From: Alligator mississippiensis
Taxonomy: Eukaryota > Chordata > Crocodylia > Alligatoridae
NCBI RefSeq assembly: GCF_030867095.1
Contig: NC_081831.1
Span: 46,189,319 to 46,253,318 of the forward strand
Length of the DNA: 64,000 nt
Direction: 5' to 3'
In this document: piece after piece, positions 35,416 through 48,367 of the stretch
Layout: every line of letters starts with the position of its first letter
Position numbering within the stretch: the first letter of the stretch is position 1
Notes under the pieces: generated by a model
The model's input: only the letters and a program-made list of their open reading frames with translations
Told to the model about the DNA's origin: nothing
Databases searched by the model: none
Program-made: the position numbers and the translations under genes

Positions 35416-37824
35416 TCTCTGCAGCTACAGTGATAAGAATCTAATGCTGAGAATTTGGCCTGGAAGCTCACGTTTTAATAACATTACTAATTGACTGTTG
35501 TAGTGTCTGTCTTCCAAACATTCCAAGTCATTCAAGCAGACAGCAAACAATAGTTGCCTTCAGTCACTATTTCACTATTATACAACACTGATCCTTTAGT
35601 GTATGGCAATGCAAGAATTGGAAAACTTGAGCATCTCTATAGAGGAATAAGTGGTCCCGACATCTTTCTCTTCTACCTCCTCTTAATGGTGATGGTACTT
35701 CTTTGATAAAAACAGGAGAAAGATGGAGAACCCACTGGTGTCATGGAAAAGACAGAAATCACTGTGTAAGTACAGCCTGCATGAGCTATCTATTTTGCTG
35801 AATGATGTGGGTGAACAGGTTCTCTTAAGGGTTAAGTAGGACTGTTGTGTTTCTGCTGGTGTAGTGATAGATGTGGCAACCTAGATTCCAATCCAGATAG
35901 TGGTGATATTTCATATTAGAAGGTATTTTATACACTTAATTATGCTGCATTTGTGAAGCCAATAAGGGGTTTTTGTAGGATATAGGCAACTAAAAATATT
36001 TCTTTAAAAGGTTAGAGAACAGAAAAAATAATGACAAATAAAATAAGATTGAAAAGGGTGGGCTTTGAGTTCCTCTTAGAAACGTCAGCATAGGCCTCTG
36101 AAGATAAATTCCTACCCAAATTTGGGAGCTCCTGCAGAGATTATCAAAGTTGCTTTAAGGTCTACCAGGAGCTTCACGATAAAAGATGAAGCACAGCTTT
36201 ATCTTTGGATAGCAAGGTTACAGAATATTGAAGAAAATTAACACCCATGTGCAGTGTCAACACTCTCCATTCTTTTTATGCCAAGTCTGTATAATATTGA
36301 CAGGAGTTTAATTCACAATCAGAAATGGTTAAGAACTATAGCAAGGTGATCCTTTTATCAGTTGGCTGAATAAGTCTCAAATGAGTACTAATCCTTATTA
36401 AGAGTGTTTGTTTTATTATAGAGTTTAATTTAGTCATAAAAGGTTAATCTGCCTCAGGCTTATAAATTAATTACGGCAGAGACTTAGCCTCTCTGGAGTG
36501 ATCTATTTTAGAAAGAGGACTGAATGAGATTCAGGGGGTGCATAGTTCTTCAAAGAGCTGACCACCATGAGATGGTGACTCAAATGCACTTACAGAAATA
36601 GCTTAAGAACTATAAATTGAAGGAATAGTTCTATACTTATAATGCAAAACAAGACCATCTTCCTTTGCTCATGGCACAAATAATATAAGTAAGTATCTCT
36701 CAGGTAAAAAATAGAGTAAGTGATTTCCAGTTGTATTGTCCACATTTTATAAACCAAAAAACATTGTTAAGACATCACAAATCCCAGAGAGGTGAACAGT
36801 TTATGATCAGATAAAGACACAATGAATGTTGAAGTAATCTAGAGAATTTAAGCCTTGTGTGTCTGAAGCTGGGATTTCTTGACACAAATTGCTAACAAAT
36901 TTTAGGCAAGAAAAACTGATTCTCAGCCCCAAGGAGTGGATAGCAGTATTTCAAGGTCAACAATTTCTATGTAAGCTGTCCATCATTCAAAAATGGAACT
37001 ACAGTGAAAAGAATCTGGTAGATACTACATATACTGTCTCTGACTGCAACAGGAGTAAACTCACATTTCATTTGAGGATACTTGAACCTGACCTTCTGAA
37101 TGTGAAAATCTTATTGGATACTTTAAGGCATGAAAATGAAGATAAAACACTTCACTAGGAAGCTTTCAGGCAAGTTGATAAAGCACTATTTAGACTAGTC
37201 TTGGTACTTTGAAAGAATATATAGACTCCTCAAATACGTGTCTGATACTATCCAATATTAAGTGACACTAAAAATCTAACTACATGAAAATTTGTATAAA
37301 ATGTTGACTGAGGCTTTTTTAAGTTAGCCACTGTCTTAGGACTTTATATTTGAACATCAGTGTTTGTGAAGGAATAAAGTTGAAGCCTTTGGCATTTTAG
37401 AAGCAACAATACTATATGTTCCATAATTCCATGTCTAGATATGGCACTATAGTCCCTGTTTTGGTTTTGCAGTGCATATTAGGGAAATAAAGTAAAGCAC
37501 AAGTTGTCAGCCCAGAGTCCATGGTGCAGATTCAGGTAGGAGTCCGAGTAGATTTAATTTATAGCTCAATGGTCACGCTCTATCCTAGTGAAGTACAAAA
37601 CAGGGCAAAAATATTGTCTCTGTGTTACAAAATAGATTTTTTTCATTTGCGTGGTATGTGAGACAGATCACTTCCTTTTACATTCACAATGCACTGCATT
37701 GAGTTTTCTCCCGTTATGGGGATAAAAGCTTCTTCAATAGTAACTTAAAGGCCCCTCTAGGGAGAAATCAGTTAAATACTTAATTGCCATTTCAGAGGTG
37801 TTGTTTTCAGACTTATGAGGCAGT
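35416..37824. other. AT-rich DNA, no secure gene
   Basis: I see no gene I can defend. At 35716-35765 a 50-base stretch sits between a CAG and GTAAGTAC, a strong-looking donor, but it is open in all three frames and so uninformative. A 89-residue frame at 36889-37158 has no recognisable domain. Confidence 0.5.
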
Positions 37825-40295
37825 TAAGTCAAAGGATGTGGTCATCATGGGTGACTTAAACTATCCAGACACTTGCTGGGAAGAGCAGTCAGCCAGGTCT
37901 GACTACTCACATAGGTTCGTAGCCATGTTACAGGACCTTCATCTAACCTAGAGGTGCACAGTCCCACCAGGGGAAATGCCTTGTTAGACCTGATCCTGAC
38001 CACAAGCGATGACCTGGTGAGGGGACTGCGGGTGCTTGATCACCTGGGCGATAGCAATCATCGTCTACTGGAATTCACCATCCCATGCAGGGTGACAAAG
38101 GCCTGCAGTAAGACAGCAGCCCTGGACTTCAGGAGGGTGGATTTCATTGAGCTAAGGACACTAGTTGGGGAGGCACTGAGGTCCCAGAGAGGTGGGGAGT
38201 TGGAAGTCCAAGAAGAGTGGTCGTTCCTGAAGGAGATGATCCTCCAAGCCCAAAGGGTGGCAATCCCAGCATGGATCAAAGGGGGCAAGAGTGCTCAAAA
38301 GCCCCCATGGCTTATCAAAAGCATCCAGGAATGGCTCAAAGCTAAGAAGGAGGCATACACTCAATGGAAGGGAGGGGCCATCACCAGGGAGGACTAGACC
38401 TCCAATGCTTGGGATTGTAGGGGGACTCTTAGGAAGGCCAAGGCGGAGATGGAACTGGGACTAGCAACCCAGATCAAGGATAACAAGAAATCCTTTTTTA
38501 AATACATAGGGGGTAAAAAGAAGGTTCTGGGTAACATGGGGCCTCTGCAGGACACGCTTGGAAATCTGGTGGTCTCACCAGAGGACAAAGCTAACTTATT
38601 TAACAATTTCTTTGCCTCCATTTTTCTGAGCAGGGACCAGGTCATCCCCCTCACCAGGATCCCCGATGGTCCCAGGGGAGGCACAGCCAGGCCCAGGGTC
38701 AGTGACAGCTTAGTCAGGGAACTTCTGGAGGCACTGGATGTGTTCAAATCAGCAGGTCCTGATGATCTCCACCTCAGAGTGCTGAGGGAATTAGCAGAGG
38801 TCATTGCAGGACCCCTGGCCCAGCTTTATGAGCACTCGTGGTGCTCTGGCGAGGTTCCAGAGGACTGGAAAAGGGCCAATGTGGTCGCCATTTTCAAAAA
38901 AGAGAGGAAGGAGGACCCAGGAAGTTATAGGCCTGCTAGTCTTACCTCAGTCCTGGGGAAGCTCTTTGAGAAAATTATCCAGGTGCACATCTGCAAGGGG
39001 CAAACAGGGGAGTGTATGCTTAGGGGCAACCAACATGGGTTCATTAGAGGCAGGTCCTATCAGACCAACCTGGTGGCCTTCCTTGACCAAGTCACAAAAT
39101 CCTTGGTGTCGTGGTGGACATAGTCTTTCTGGACTTTAGGAAGGCCTTTGACACTATCTCTCACCCCATTCTCATTAAAAAATTAGGAGATTGTGGTGTC
39201 GATGCCTACACAGTCAGATGGGTCACCAGTTGGCAGGAGGGCCGCACCCAGAGAACGGTGGTGGATGAGTCATTTTCGACCTGGAGGGATATGGGCAGTG
39301 GGATCTCCCAGGGCTCAGTCCTCATGCCCACATTGTTCAACATCTTCATCAGCGACTTGGATGAGGGTGTGAAAAGCACCTTGTTCAAATTTGCAGATGA
39401 CACTAAGATGTTGGGAGAAGTGGGCACGCTAGAAGGGAGGGACAGGCTGCAATTGGATCTGGACAGGTTACAGGGTGGGCAGATGAGAACAAGATGGGTT
39501 TCAATACTGACAAGTTCAGGGTACTGCACCTAGGGAGAAAGAACCAGCAGCATACCTACAGGCTGGGGAACTCCCCTCTCATTAACACAGAGGCCGAAAA
39601 TGATCTTGGAGTCAGTATAGACTCCAAGATGAACATGGGCCGCCAATGTGGGGACACAGTCAGGAAGGCTAATTGCACCTTTTCATGCATCCACAGATGC
39701 ATCACGAGCAGGTTCAAGGAGGTGATCCTCCCCCTCTATGCGACACTGGTCAGACTGCAGTTGGAGTACTGTGTCCAGTTCTGGGCACCGCAATCCAGGA
39801 GGGATGTGGACAATATCGAGAGGGTCCAGAGGAGGACCACTCACATGATCAGGGGTCAGCATGGCAGAACCTATGAGGAGAGGCTACCAGACCTGAACCT
39901 GTTCAGCCTCCACAAGAGAAGGCTGAGAGGGGATCTGGTGGCCATCTTTAAATTGGCCAAGGGAGACCAGCAGGCAATGGGAGAATCCCTGTTCCCCCGA
40001 GCACAACTGGGAGTAACAAGGAATAACAGTCATAAGTTGACTGAGAGTAGATTCAGGCTAGATATCAGGAGGCACTACTTCATAGTCAGGGAGGCTAGGA
40101 TCTGGAACCAACTTCCAAGGGAAGTGGTGCTTACTCTTACCCTGGGGGTCTTCAAAAGGAGGCTAAATAGACACCTTGCTGGGGTTGTTTGACCCCAGCA
40201 TTCTTTCCTGCCCATGGCAGGGGGTCAGACTTGGCGATCTGCTCAGGTCTGACCTTTTCTGACCCTACCAACTATGAAACTGTGAAACTATGTTA
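37825..40295 (+). mobile_element. CR1 LINE, copy 4 (longest copy)
   Basis: It starts inside the endonuclease domain (VVIMGDLNYPDTCWEE, about 37840) and runs through reverse transcriptase to the natural 3' end (HLAGVV, 40192) and an AACTATGAAACTGTGAAACTATG tail. Blocks seen are EDWKRANVVAIFKKERKEDP (about 38860), DIVFLDFRKAFD (about 39115), GSGISQGSVL (about 39297) and FADDTKML (about 39390). Open pieces at 37954-38397, 38449-39123, 39111-39533 and 39494-40192 are separated by stops and frame changes, including a loss near 39110 where copy 1 has extra codons. Its tail differs from copies 2 and 3, and it groups with copy 1. Confidence 0.95.
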
Positions 40296-40464
40296 AAAAT
40301 AGTGTTATTTATTCATTTACTGTGATTCATTTTTTCCACTTTCTCCAACTATTATAACTAATGATTAGGGTAGTTGTAGCATCTGATGCTTGGCAGACCT
40401 TTCTGTTTTCAAAAGGAAATAGGTGTCGAAAACAAGCACATGCATGCGTGTGCGCACGCGCGCG

Positions 40465-40465
<1 letters not shown>

Positions 40466-40495
<30 letters not shown>
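40466..40495. repeat. (CA)n microsatellite
   Basis: About 15 CA repeats, preceded by an alternating CGCGCG/TGCATGCG stretch of Z-DNA-prone type. Confidence 0.95.
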
Positions 40496-40498
<3 letters not shown>

Positions 40499-40650
40499 TT
40501 CCTCTTCAATTTGCAGCAGTGAGCAGTAGGGATCATGGCAGGAAATCACTACCTTTTATGCAGTTCACATTGCTTTAATTTGAGTGATCCCTGATGTTTG
40601 GTAATTATTTTCTTAATCACTCATTCTTCTATTTGAACCTTGTCTTAGAA

Positions 40651-41187
40651 TGAACTACTGGGTTCAGAAGATTCCCCGCGCTTGAACAAAGGATGTACTC
40701 ATGGTTGTTCTCACCCTTGCAAAGCTTTATTTAAGGCTACTCACAGAGGCAGGCAATAGGACAGAGCAGAGAGGATGATCACTTCACATTGGCTTTAGGC
40801 AGCAGCTGCCACCCCACATAGTTTCCCTGGCCCTGGAGTGTCCTGATCCTAGGGATGCGATAGCCTGCACTGTGCTCCACGCAAGATTTCTTGCCAGAGT
40901 AGGAGGAACTCTCCATAACTTAAGAATGTACAGCTTATATAGTCTGGAGTAAATAATGTTATCTCAAAGTGGGAATTTGGTTATCTCAAGCTAAGAATTT
41001 GGGGATGAGTCATGATCCAACACACCTGGTGTTTACCACATTCCACTGTATTACAACATTCTACTATCTAGGTTCATGGTTAGGTCATGCTCACAGAGCA
41101 AAAAGCTATGTGCTATTTCACTGGCCTACTATGGAGTCAGCATACAAAACTCTTACTATGAGCATTAAGCAAAGCCCCTACTATTAC
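40651..41187 (-). mobile_element. Possible solo LTR, minus strand (fossil)
   Basis: Read on the minus strand there is a TATA-type box (GACTATATAAGC, about 40935), then ~200 bases later an AAATAAAG signal (about 40727) with a GGGTGAGAACA-containing tail. Possible ends are TG at 41187 and CA at 40651 (minus-strand sense). No target duplication or partner LTR is visible, so boundaries are tentative. Confidence 0.4.
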
Positions 41188-41945
41188 AAACCTGCAAAAG
41201 AAATAACTTGATTGGTTCACATATGAAATGTTTACTTATTGTGTAAAAAGAAAACAAGAAAAAATTAGCCAAAGAAAAAAGACTTTTTTTTTAACATGAT
41301 AGAGTTGGATGTCATTTATTCTAACAGAGGTGATTTTCAGAGACTAGATCAAGTTTCTGTTTAAGTTCTGCTGGTCATACTGAAAAGCCTTTGAAAACTT
41401 TTATTTCTAGACATCCACTCAAATACAGTAATCAAACCAAGATTTCACAAGTATTGACAGCTTGTGTCCATTTTCACCCACTTGGCTGGGTAGATTTTTG
41501 CATAAGGTTCAGGATTTGACAGGCCAAACACTGTTGGGTGCAGGACCTTGGTTCCTAAAATTGGTAAGGAACTTTTAGATATAATGTGTGTTTTAAAAAT
41601 TAAGATTTGTTGAAATAATTTTTTTGGGTGAAATGTCAGTTTCAAAGGGAAAATTTCTCAGGTTTTGGCTATGCTGGTATAGGGAGACAAATCTAGTCAT
41701 TTCTCCCTGGGTGCATCTATACATCCATTAATATACCCTAGTTACCGCACATTAAGTTTAGTACTTGGATAATCAAATACTAAATTAATGTGAAATAACT
41801 TGTGCTACTGTGCAGTAGTGCTGGCACATGGGTTTGTAGTGAGCTTACTGTGCAGTAGTATATTAGCATAGTTTTTGCCTGACATGCTACTGCACAGTGT
41901 TATTAGACTACTGAGTAGCTAGCAGCTCACATAGACTAACAGGGA
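41188..41945. other. AT-rich DNA with a possible small MITE
   Basis: 41188-41710 holds nothing recognisable. At about 41712-41945, words such as CTACTGTGCAGTAGTGC and TACTGCACAGT recur in direct and inverted order, suggesting a short palindromic MITE (GGGTGCATCTATACATC at its left end). No target duplication was confirmed. Confidence 0.35.
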
Positions 41946-42900
41946 ACCCTAGCCCTGTCATCAGAAGACAAGTTGACCCCTCTAAGGCCAGAACTTTCTG
42001 GGCACAGAGTACTGGTAAGGAGGGGGTTAAATGCTGAGCCTGGCCAACTAGTCAGATGACAGGAAGGGGCAGGCCAGGACTATAAAAACCCTGGGGAGAG
42101 CAGCAGTAGGGGCCAGCAGCCAAAAGGGAAGGAGTGCATCCCAGAGCTTCATGGAGAGGTTTGGTGAGTGGTCCAAAGGCTAGAGGAGGGGAACTATAGA
42201 AGCCCCTGGAGAGACAGCAGCAACCCCCGAAGAAAGAGTGTAGCCAACAGCGGGGAGCCGAAGCATGAACCCTGCGTAAATGTAAGCTGGCATTCTACCT
42301 TCTTGAATCACATTTTTTTTTTTTGGTGGCAATTATTGCCCATGGACAGGACTGTTCATATTTCTTTTTGTTATTGAATAACACTGGTGGTTTGGGTGAG
42401 GCTATCTGGGGAAGGAGGAGGCCTCATTGGGACCCCACAACAGTGTGGGGACCCATCACCAGTGTGGGCATGGGATTTTGGCGTGCACTTACCCTGGCAT
42501 GAGAGGGTGCGATCTTAAAAGGTTGGGATGTTCTGGTGCACCTGAGGTGCAAACTTTATTTTATTTTTTTGGACTGAGGTGCTGTGAGTTCAAGGCGATT
42601 CCCCGACCTTGATCTTGCACCCCCTGGCTGTGGGGCTAGTGGCCACGCCTCTAGGCCAGTGAGGCTGGCCTCCAGATTGGAGCAGAAAAGAGGGCTACGA
42701 GCCTCAAGACAATGAAAGGCTAGAGCCTTTGAGTCCAACCCTGTTTGGTGGGTTTAGATGGGGGGGCCTAGCTAGAGAAAGACTGGGGCAGGGCCTGTGG
42801 AGGTGAAAGACCCCAACATATGAAATACAATAGTCCACTTACAAGAACATCAGCATAATAATTCATATATTATCAGCATAATAATTTCCATCAAGACGTG
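41946..42900 (+). other. Promoter/LTR-like stretch
   Basis: A TATA-type box (GGACTATAAAAACC, about 42080) is followed by GC-rich, AG-rich leader-like sequence, two T tracts and GAATAACA/TTTATTTT words. It ends near AAGACGTGGCAGGT (42895), a word shared with 10003. An LTR or LTR-element leader is possible. No gag-like frame follows. Confidence 0.3.
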
Positions 42901-44155
42901 GCAGGTCAGTAGAGAGTGGGACATAAGAACCTTAAAGGGGACTCTAAGGGCGCCCCACGTAAGGCGCAGATTAACAGGGAAGATGGCGCTGGGGAGGGCA
43001 AGCTGTTACATAGACATACCCCTTTTTTAATTTATTTTTTTTGCAAAAATATTCTGAAGTTCTTCAGTTTGTATTTTATCAGATTTGTCCCAGTTACAAA
43101 AGCCTTGTTTTCTGCCAGCCTTAGTCTGCATTATTAAAGCATAACACACTGTACAAATTCAGGCTAGAGTAAGGTTTGCTTTTACTGAGTTCTAGGGTGA
43201 AAGGATCCTCACTGCCTCTCTATCCTTCTGCACAGAGGAAGAAATTATCATAAAGATAGAACACTAAGTAACTTGGTCAAACTATTGTTGATATACATCC
43301 TGAATAACCTTCATACAAACATCATTGTCTTGTTTTAATAATGAATATTTGGAACATCATGGGGACTAGTACACAAAAACCATTAAATTGTTCATTGAGG
43401 CTGTTTTTAAAAGATTGATTTCCCTGAAGATCGCTAAATACAACTTCCCATAATGTTCAATATAATGTGAATAATTAAGAGATCAGAGTTTCATTGAACA
43501 AAATACCTGAACCCTGGGGTTAACCATATTTCTGGATATTTAATCTTATCCAAAGCAATCTAAAAGACAAAACATACTAAAGATGCCAGTCACCTTGTGA
43601 AATGGAAAATCATGTTGTCTTCAACCAATTAATTTCCTATCCAGGGATGCTGTCAAAATGATCAGTTGAAGTCTGAACAGATAAATTGAATGAAGAAATT
43701 CTTTATATTAAACAAAATGTCATCAATGTACAAAAGCAATTTAGAATCCTTAGACCCTGATTTTATTTGTTGACTTTTCATAGTATAGTAAATACTATTA
43801 GCTCTAATACTACCAGTAGATTAAGAACATGAAGCATCTCTTCTGGTGCCTCTGAATGAAGACAAACCATGAAAAAGCTGTTCATTGAAAATTGCAGTTA
43901 GAATAATATTGAATGGTTGAACCATATTCATGGTTCAATATCACAGGAATATCTCCCCTGAAAAATTAAGCATCATGTTCCAAATTTGTTTGTAGCTCTT
44001 ATTATCTACTGCCTTTTCTATAAAGTGTTTTTGTTTTGTTTTGTTATTTATTTATTTATTTAAAACAAAGATTACTCTGGCAGAGAGTTTAGGAAAGCCA
44101 ATGTCAGTTTTCCTTCATTTTTTCTCTTTGATCTTAGCAGTGGCAAAGAGCGGAT
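42901..44155. other. AT-rich DNA, nothing recognised
   Basis: No gene is recognised. A (TTTA)n-like low-complexity run occurs at about 44045-44062. Confidence 0.6.
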
Positions 44156-44159
44156 TAAA

Positions 44160-44680
44160 TCATGATTTTAAAGGAACCTCATGGATCATCTAGTCCAACT
44201 GTTTAACAGATGCAGGATACATTATTCCTATACTGTCCCAAGATAGACTAATCCCTATCCAACCTCTTCTTTAAAAACTCCATGAATGAGAATCACAACT
44301 TCCCTAAGCAGCTTGTTCTACTATTCTGCTGTTCTGATGCTGAGGAAGATTTTTTGATGTTTACTCTGAATCTCATTTGCTGCATTTTACACCTATTGCT
44401 TTATGTATTCTTCCTCTTCTGTGTGACATCTTTTAAAATAAGCAGTTGAAACTATTATTATATCCCCCTTAATCTCCTCTTTTTTCCTGAAACTTTCCTC
44501 ATTTGCTTATCATTCCAACCTATTTATCATCTTTGCTACTCAGTTTTGAATCTTCTCCAGTTTCTTCAAATTCTTCTTATATTATAGAATCCAGAACTGT
44601 ACACAATAATTGGCCTAACCAGTCTGGAGTACAATGGTACTGTCCTTTCCTGTGTCTTAATAGGAATTAATTCCTCTTTA
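44160..44680 (-). mobile_element. Old CR1 3' fragment
   Basis: The words GGAACCTCATGGATCATCTAGTCCAAC at the left and a TCTGGAGTACAATGG-type block at the right correspond, in order and direction, to the minus-strand end of CR1 copy 2 (20755 and 21235). It is far more diverged than copies 1-4, so it is an old subfamily. No open frame is left. Confidence 0.75.
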
Positions 44681-45360
44681 ATTTATTTTAATTTTAATTT
44701 ATATTTACATTTTTGGAGTTTACATCACACTGCTGGTGAATCCATGATCCACTGAGACCTTTTATGGAGGATAAAACAGAACCAATATTTGAGTGTCATA
44801 TGGAAAAAGAGATAAGTGTTCATAATGGTCTCTCTACTTCTGTCACCTAAAATGCACTGAATTTGGTGCAGGGGAGGGAGGTACTACAACAAACTATATA
44901 TATTGATTTATTTCATTCTGGGTTTACAAGGAAAAAATCAAAATGAATTCCTTGCTTTTAGAAGGCCAGCTGACTAAAGTCATCTGACTTGACATGGGCC
45001 TGTAAGTATCTTACTAGGAAAACTTTTAGTCAGCAAGTTAGCTTTTAAGGTGACAGTAAATTATTACTAAGTATATATAGGGGAGTATGAATTAACTGAA
45101 ATAATTTTCAATGCATCTTTACTATTTGTTTTTTCAAGAGTTGTATTCATAACAAAAACTGAGGGAAATTGGTGGGTAGTATGAGTCTTGTTTATTTAAC
45201 AAAACAAGGTTAAAGTTTTATCAGTAACAACTTGGACTAAATCTCCTATAAATTATATTTATTCAATGATTTACTAAGCTTACTGCTTGATGCTATAATG
45301 TATATTTCCTAAGCATATGTGCTACCACACTTCCTAAGAACTGGCACAAATGAAAATTCA
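44681..45360. other. AT-rich DNA, nothing recognised
   Basis: No gene or repeat landmark was seen up to the target duplication of the large hAT element. Confidence 0.6.
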
Positions 45361-45368
45361 CTACGTAT
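45361..45368. repeat. 8-bp target duplication of the hAT element, left
   Basis: CTACGTAT here pairs with CTGTGTAT at 63477-63484: 6 of 8 match, and both differences are transitions. Confidence 0.6.
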
Positions 45369-45932
45369 CAGGACTGTGAAATTTTGCTGGCTTTTTCATT
45401 TCAACACTGTTTTGATTTGTTTCAAGCTTGAAACAGCAAAATCAAAATGAAACAAAGGGCTTTGAAACAGCCTCAAAACAAAACAAGGGCAGTCAAAATG
45501 TTTTGAAACATTATGAGTTTCAAAGCTGAAGCTGGGCTTGCCGGCAGGGAAACAGAAAGTAAGGAGAGGGAGGAGGAAGTGGCGGGGAAGGACTGCTCTC
45601 ATATTGACTGTGTAGCTGGCCAGTGACTGTCATCATTCCCTGAGGTCCCTTCCAATCCCAGTCCTCTGGGGGAGGGGTGGAAAAACAGCATAAAAGGCAG
45701 CATTATTTGAACTGCCCTACATTCTGTCTTGGGGTCTGACAGTTACTGAGCTATCTTCCAGCAGCTCAGGACAATGAAGGCTACTAGCACTGACCTGAAG
45801 GATTTCCTACTTGCTAACCTAGCCTAGCCCAGCAAGAGGGATTCCAGAATACCTTTTCTTTCTTTCAGATGCTTTTATTTTGTTATTATATTAATTGATT
45901 TTTCTTTTCAATTTTATAATTATATAGAATTT

Positions 45933-46085
45933 AATTTATATAGGAAGGGAAATACATGTATATTTTATTTTTGTACATTTGTACTTTGCAGCATACATAC
46001 AGTATAGAATTTATATAGGAAGAAAGATACATTTATATATTTATTTATACTTTGCACTACACATTATTTAATTTATATAGGAACA
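45933..46085. repeat. AT-rich tandem units in the hAT leader
   Basis: AATTTATATAGGAA recurs at 45933, 46008 and 46070, with ACTTTGCA between copies: three imperfect units of about 60-75 bases. Confidence 0.75.
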
Positions 46086-46122
46086 TGAATAAATTTATAT
46101 AGTTGTATAAAAGCAAGACATT

Positions 46123-46808
46123 ATGAAACACACCATGAAGTGTGGTAGAAAGGCAGGTGGTGGCAAGCCTTCAGGGAGGGGCAGAAGAGTGGGTAGAGGG
46201 AGAGGTGTAAGTTCTGCCCCCTGCCCCCAACTGAGACACAACCTCTTTCCTCCAGCTAGCAGGGATGAGGCTTCCACAAGCAGCAAGGAGAAGGGATCAG
46301 TGCCAGTGCCACTGCCTGTGCCTGAGACTGCACCCCCTCCAAGAGCACCAGCCATAACCCCCACCCCCACCACCATGACAACAACAAGCAGCAGCACCAG
46401 CACCAGCATGACAGTCTCCTCCAACCCCATTTCACTTCCCATGCTGAGCCTTCCAGTGCCAGAGGAAGATCTGGATCTGAGTGCCATAGCAAGGGAAATT
46501 CTGGGGAAGGAGAGAGAATCCTTTGAGTGATCAGTGGCCCCCTTCACAGAGCTGAGTGGGATACCATCTCCCAGATCTTGGTGGTCCTCAAGCCCTTCCT
46601 TGAGGCCAAGGAGACTCTCAGCGCTGACAATGCCCTCCTTATCCAGGTGATCCCTGTAGTGAGGGAACTTCAGAGCCAAATGGAGAGCTTCCAAGGGATT
46701 GATATTCATGGCTGGGGCAAGCTGCTGTCTCCAGGTGTCCAGGCACTGGTGAGGTGGCTGAAGGAGGGTATTGGGAAATTACTTGATCTCTCGCAGTCGA
46801 GTATGGTC
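46123..46808 (+). pseudogene. hAT transposase, N-terminal/middle part
   Basis: This encodes part of a hAT transposase, the enzyme that cuts the element out at its TIRs. A basic Gly/Arg-rich start (from 46123) and a Ser/Thr/Pro-rich linker lead to DLSAIAREILGKERES. The frame then shifts near 46525 into EWDTISQILVVLKPFLEA (about 46548) and VIPVVRELQSQ (about 46652), the helical block that precedes the dimerisation domain in hAT/ZBED proteins. No BED finger or complete catalytic core is recognisable, so the gene has also lost internal sequence. The coding sense runs up to the Polinton target site at 46809. Confidence 0.65.
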
Positions 46809-46814
46809 CCTGTG
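46809..46814. repeat. 6-bp Polinton target duplication, left
   Basis: CCTGTG here pairs with CATGTG at 59888-59893 (5 of 6). A 6-bp duplication is the Polinton signature. Confidence 0.75.
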
Positions 46815-47132
46815 AGTAGTATATAGGCTCTCTGCCCTTCGATGCAAATGTGACAGGTGGTCTGGACCAGAAATCCCGCCCCCTTCGCTCCGCCTCTTTC
46901 CCCTTTTATGGTGTGTGACATCACCAACCACACCCCCTGACCCCGGTCATGTGGTGCATGACATCAGCAACTCTGCCCCTGACCCCGGTCACGTGGTGTG
47001 TGACACCAACATCACATGGTTCATGACATCAGAAGGACAACCCAGGCAGACCCTCAAAGCCCAAACCCTCATGCTGCAAGAGCCGCCCTAGATCACATGG
47101 TGCTGTTATGGCCTATCAGGCCCCTGACCACT
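46815..47132 (+). repeat. Polinton TIR, left (318 bp)
   Basis: It begins AGTAGTATATAGG and matches the reverse complement of 59489-59887. Sites seen are octamer ATGCAAAT (46842-46849), a GC-rich CCCGCCCC block, CArG-type CCTTTTATGG (46902-46911), CATGTG/CACGTG E-box-like words and GACATCA (a decayed CRE-like word). Confidence 0.95.
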
Positions 47133-47269
47133 AAGCAGAAGTTGAGAATTTGGAAGATGGTGTCTTTGTGCTGTGGTTTAAATTTGTCCTCAAGTGTTTG
47201 AATGCACCACACAGGTGTTAGCATGGGGGTAAGTGTAGGGGGAACTGTTAACAGACATGTTTACACAGG

Positions 47270-48343
47270 AGGCTATGTTAAAGGAAGTTTATTACTCTCC
47301 TGGTGAAGCTGCCAGTTTTGGTGGGGTGAACATGTTTTTTTGAAGCTACCAAAAGGCAGAATAAGTTCCTGAACAGAAGTGGGGTGACCGCCTAGCTTTC
47401 AGACCAGGATGCTTATACCCTGCACAAACCGGCAAGAAGACATTTTAAAAGAAACAAGACTGTTGTTTCAGATATTGATGCACAATGGCAGGCAGATTAG
47501 GTGGATATGCAGCAGTTTTCTCAGCACAACAGCAGAGTTAAGTTCATCTTAACAGCGATAGACATATTATCAAAGTATGCGTGGGCCGTGGGTCTAAAAG
47601 GCAAGTCAGGTGGTGAAATAGCTCGAGCCTTTAAAACCATTTTTACAGAGGGCCGTGTACCTCAAAAATTACAGACTGATCGGGGAAAAGAATTTTTAAA
47701 TAAGTCTTTAAGTAAGCTGTTAAAACAGTATAATGTTCACCATTTTGTGACAAATAGTGAAGTGAAAGCGGCGGTGGTAGAGAGGTTTAACAGAACATTA
47801 AAATCAAAGGTGTGGAGGTATTTTACAGCCCGCAAGACCTTTCGCTACATTGATGTGTTACCAGATTTTATAAAGAGCTACAATCACAGTTTTCACAGAA
47901 CTATTCGCACCAGGCCTGTTGACGTGAACTTCTCAAACTCTCCACGGGTGTGGAAAGCCGTGTACGGGGACTATTTCAAAATAAAACCAACAGCACCCGT
48001 GTTTAGAAAAGGAGACCATGTGAGGGTGTCTAGAGCCAAAGGGCAGTTTGAAAAAGGTTATGAACAAACATTCACCGATGAGATTTTCATAGTGGATGAA
48101 GTCCTTAGACATGTGCAGACGCCTGTATACTGCCTAAAAGATTACGAAGATGAACCTATTGAGGGTTCTTTCTACCCTGAAGAACTACAAAAAGTGAATC
48201 CCAAACAGGACAGAGTTTACAGGGTTGAAAAAGTTCTAGCAACGAAAGGAAAAGGAAGAAAGAAGCAGTTGTTGGTTAAATGGTTGGGGTGGCCATCTAA
48301 ATTTAACAGTTGGGTGGAAGCCTCCCAAGTTTGTAATGTATAG
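47270..48343 (+). pseudogene. INT: Polinton integrase (fossil)
   Basis: Retrovirus-type integrase that would insert the element's DNA. In the long 3' frame (from 47501) the DDE residues are visible: D21 in TAID, D60 in QTDRGKEF and E94 in VVERFNRT. A C-terminal chromodomain-like module follows (VEKVLATKG...LLVKWLGWPSKFNSWVEA, about residues 244-275). N-terminal zinc-binding-like sequence lies upstream (about 47400-47500). It is the first plus-strand gene inside the left TIR, the usual place. Confidence 0.9.
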
Positions 48344-48367
48344 GGGTACCTCAGTCAGAAGGTTGAG

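Noticed and set aside
35716-35765. 50-base candidate micro-exon between CAG and GTAAGTAC
   Set aside because: All three frames are open over so short a span, so nothing distinguishes it from chance; no partner exon was seen.
36889-37158. 89-residue open frame
   Set aside because: No domain, no known motif and no linked feature; expected by chance in AT-rich DNA of this size.
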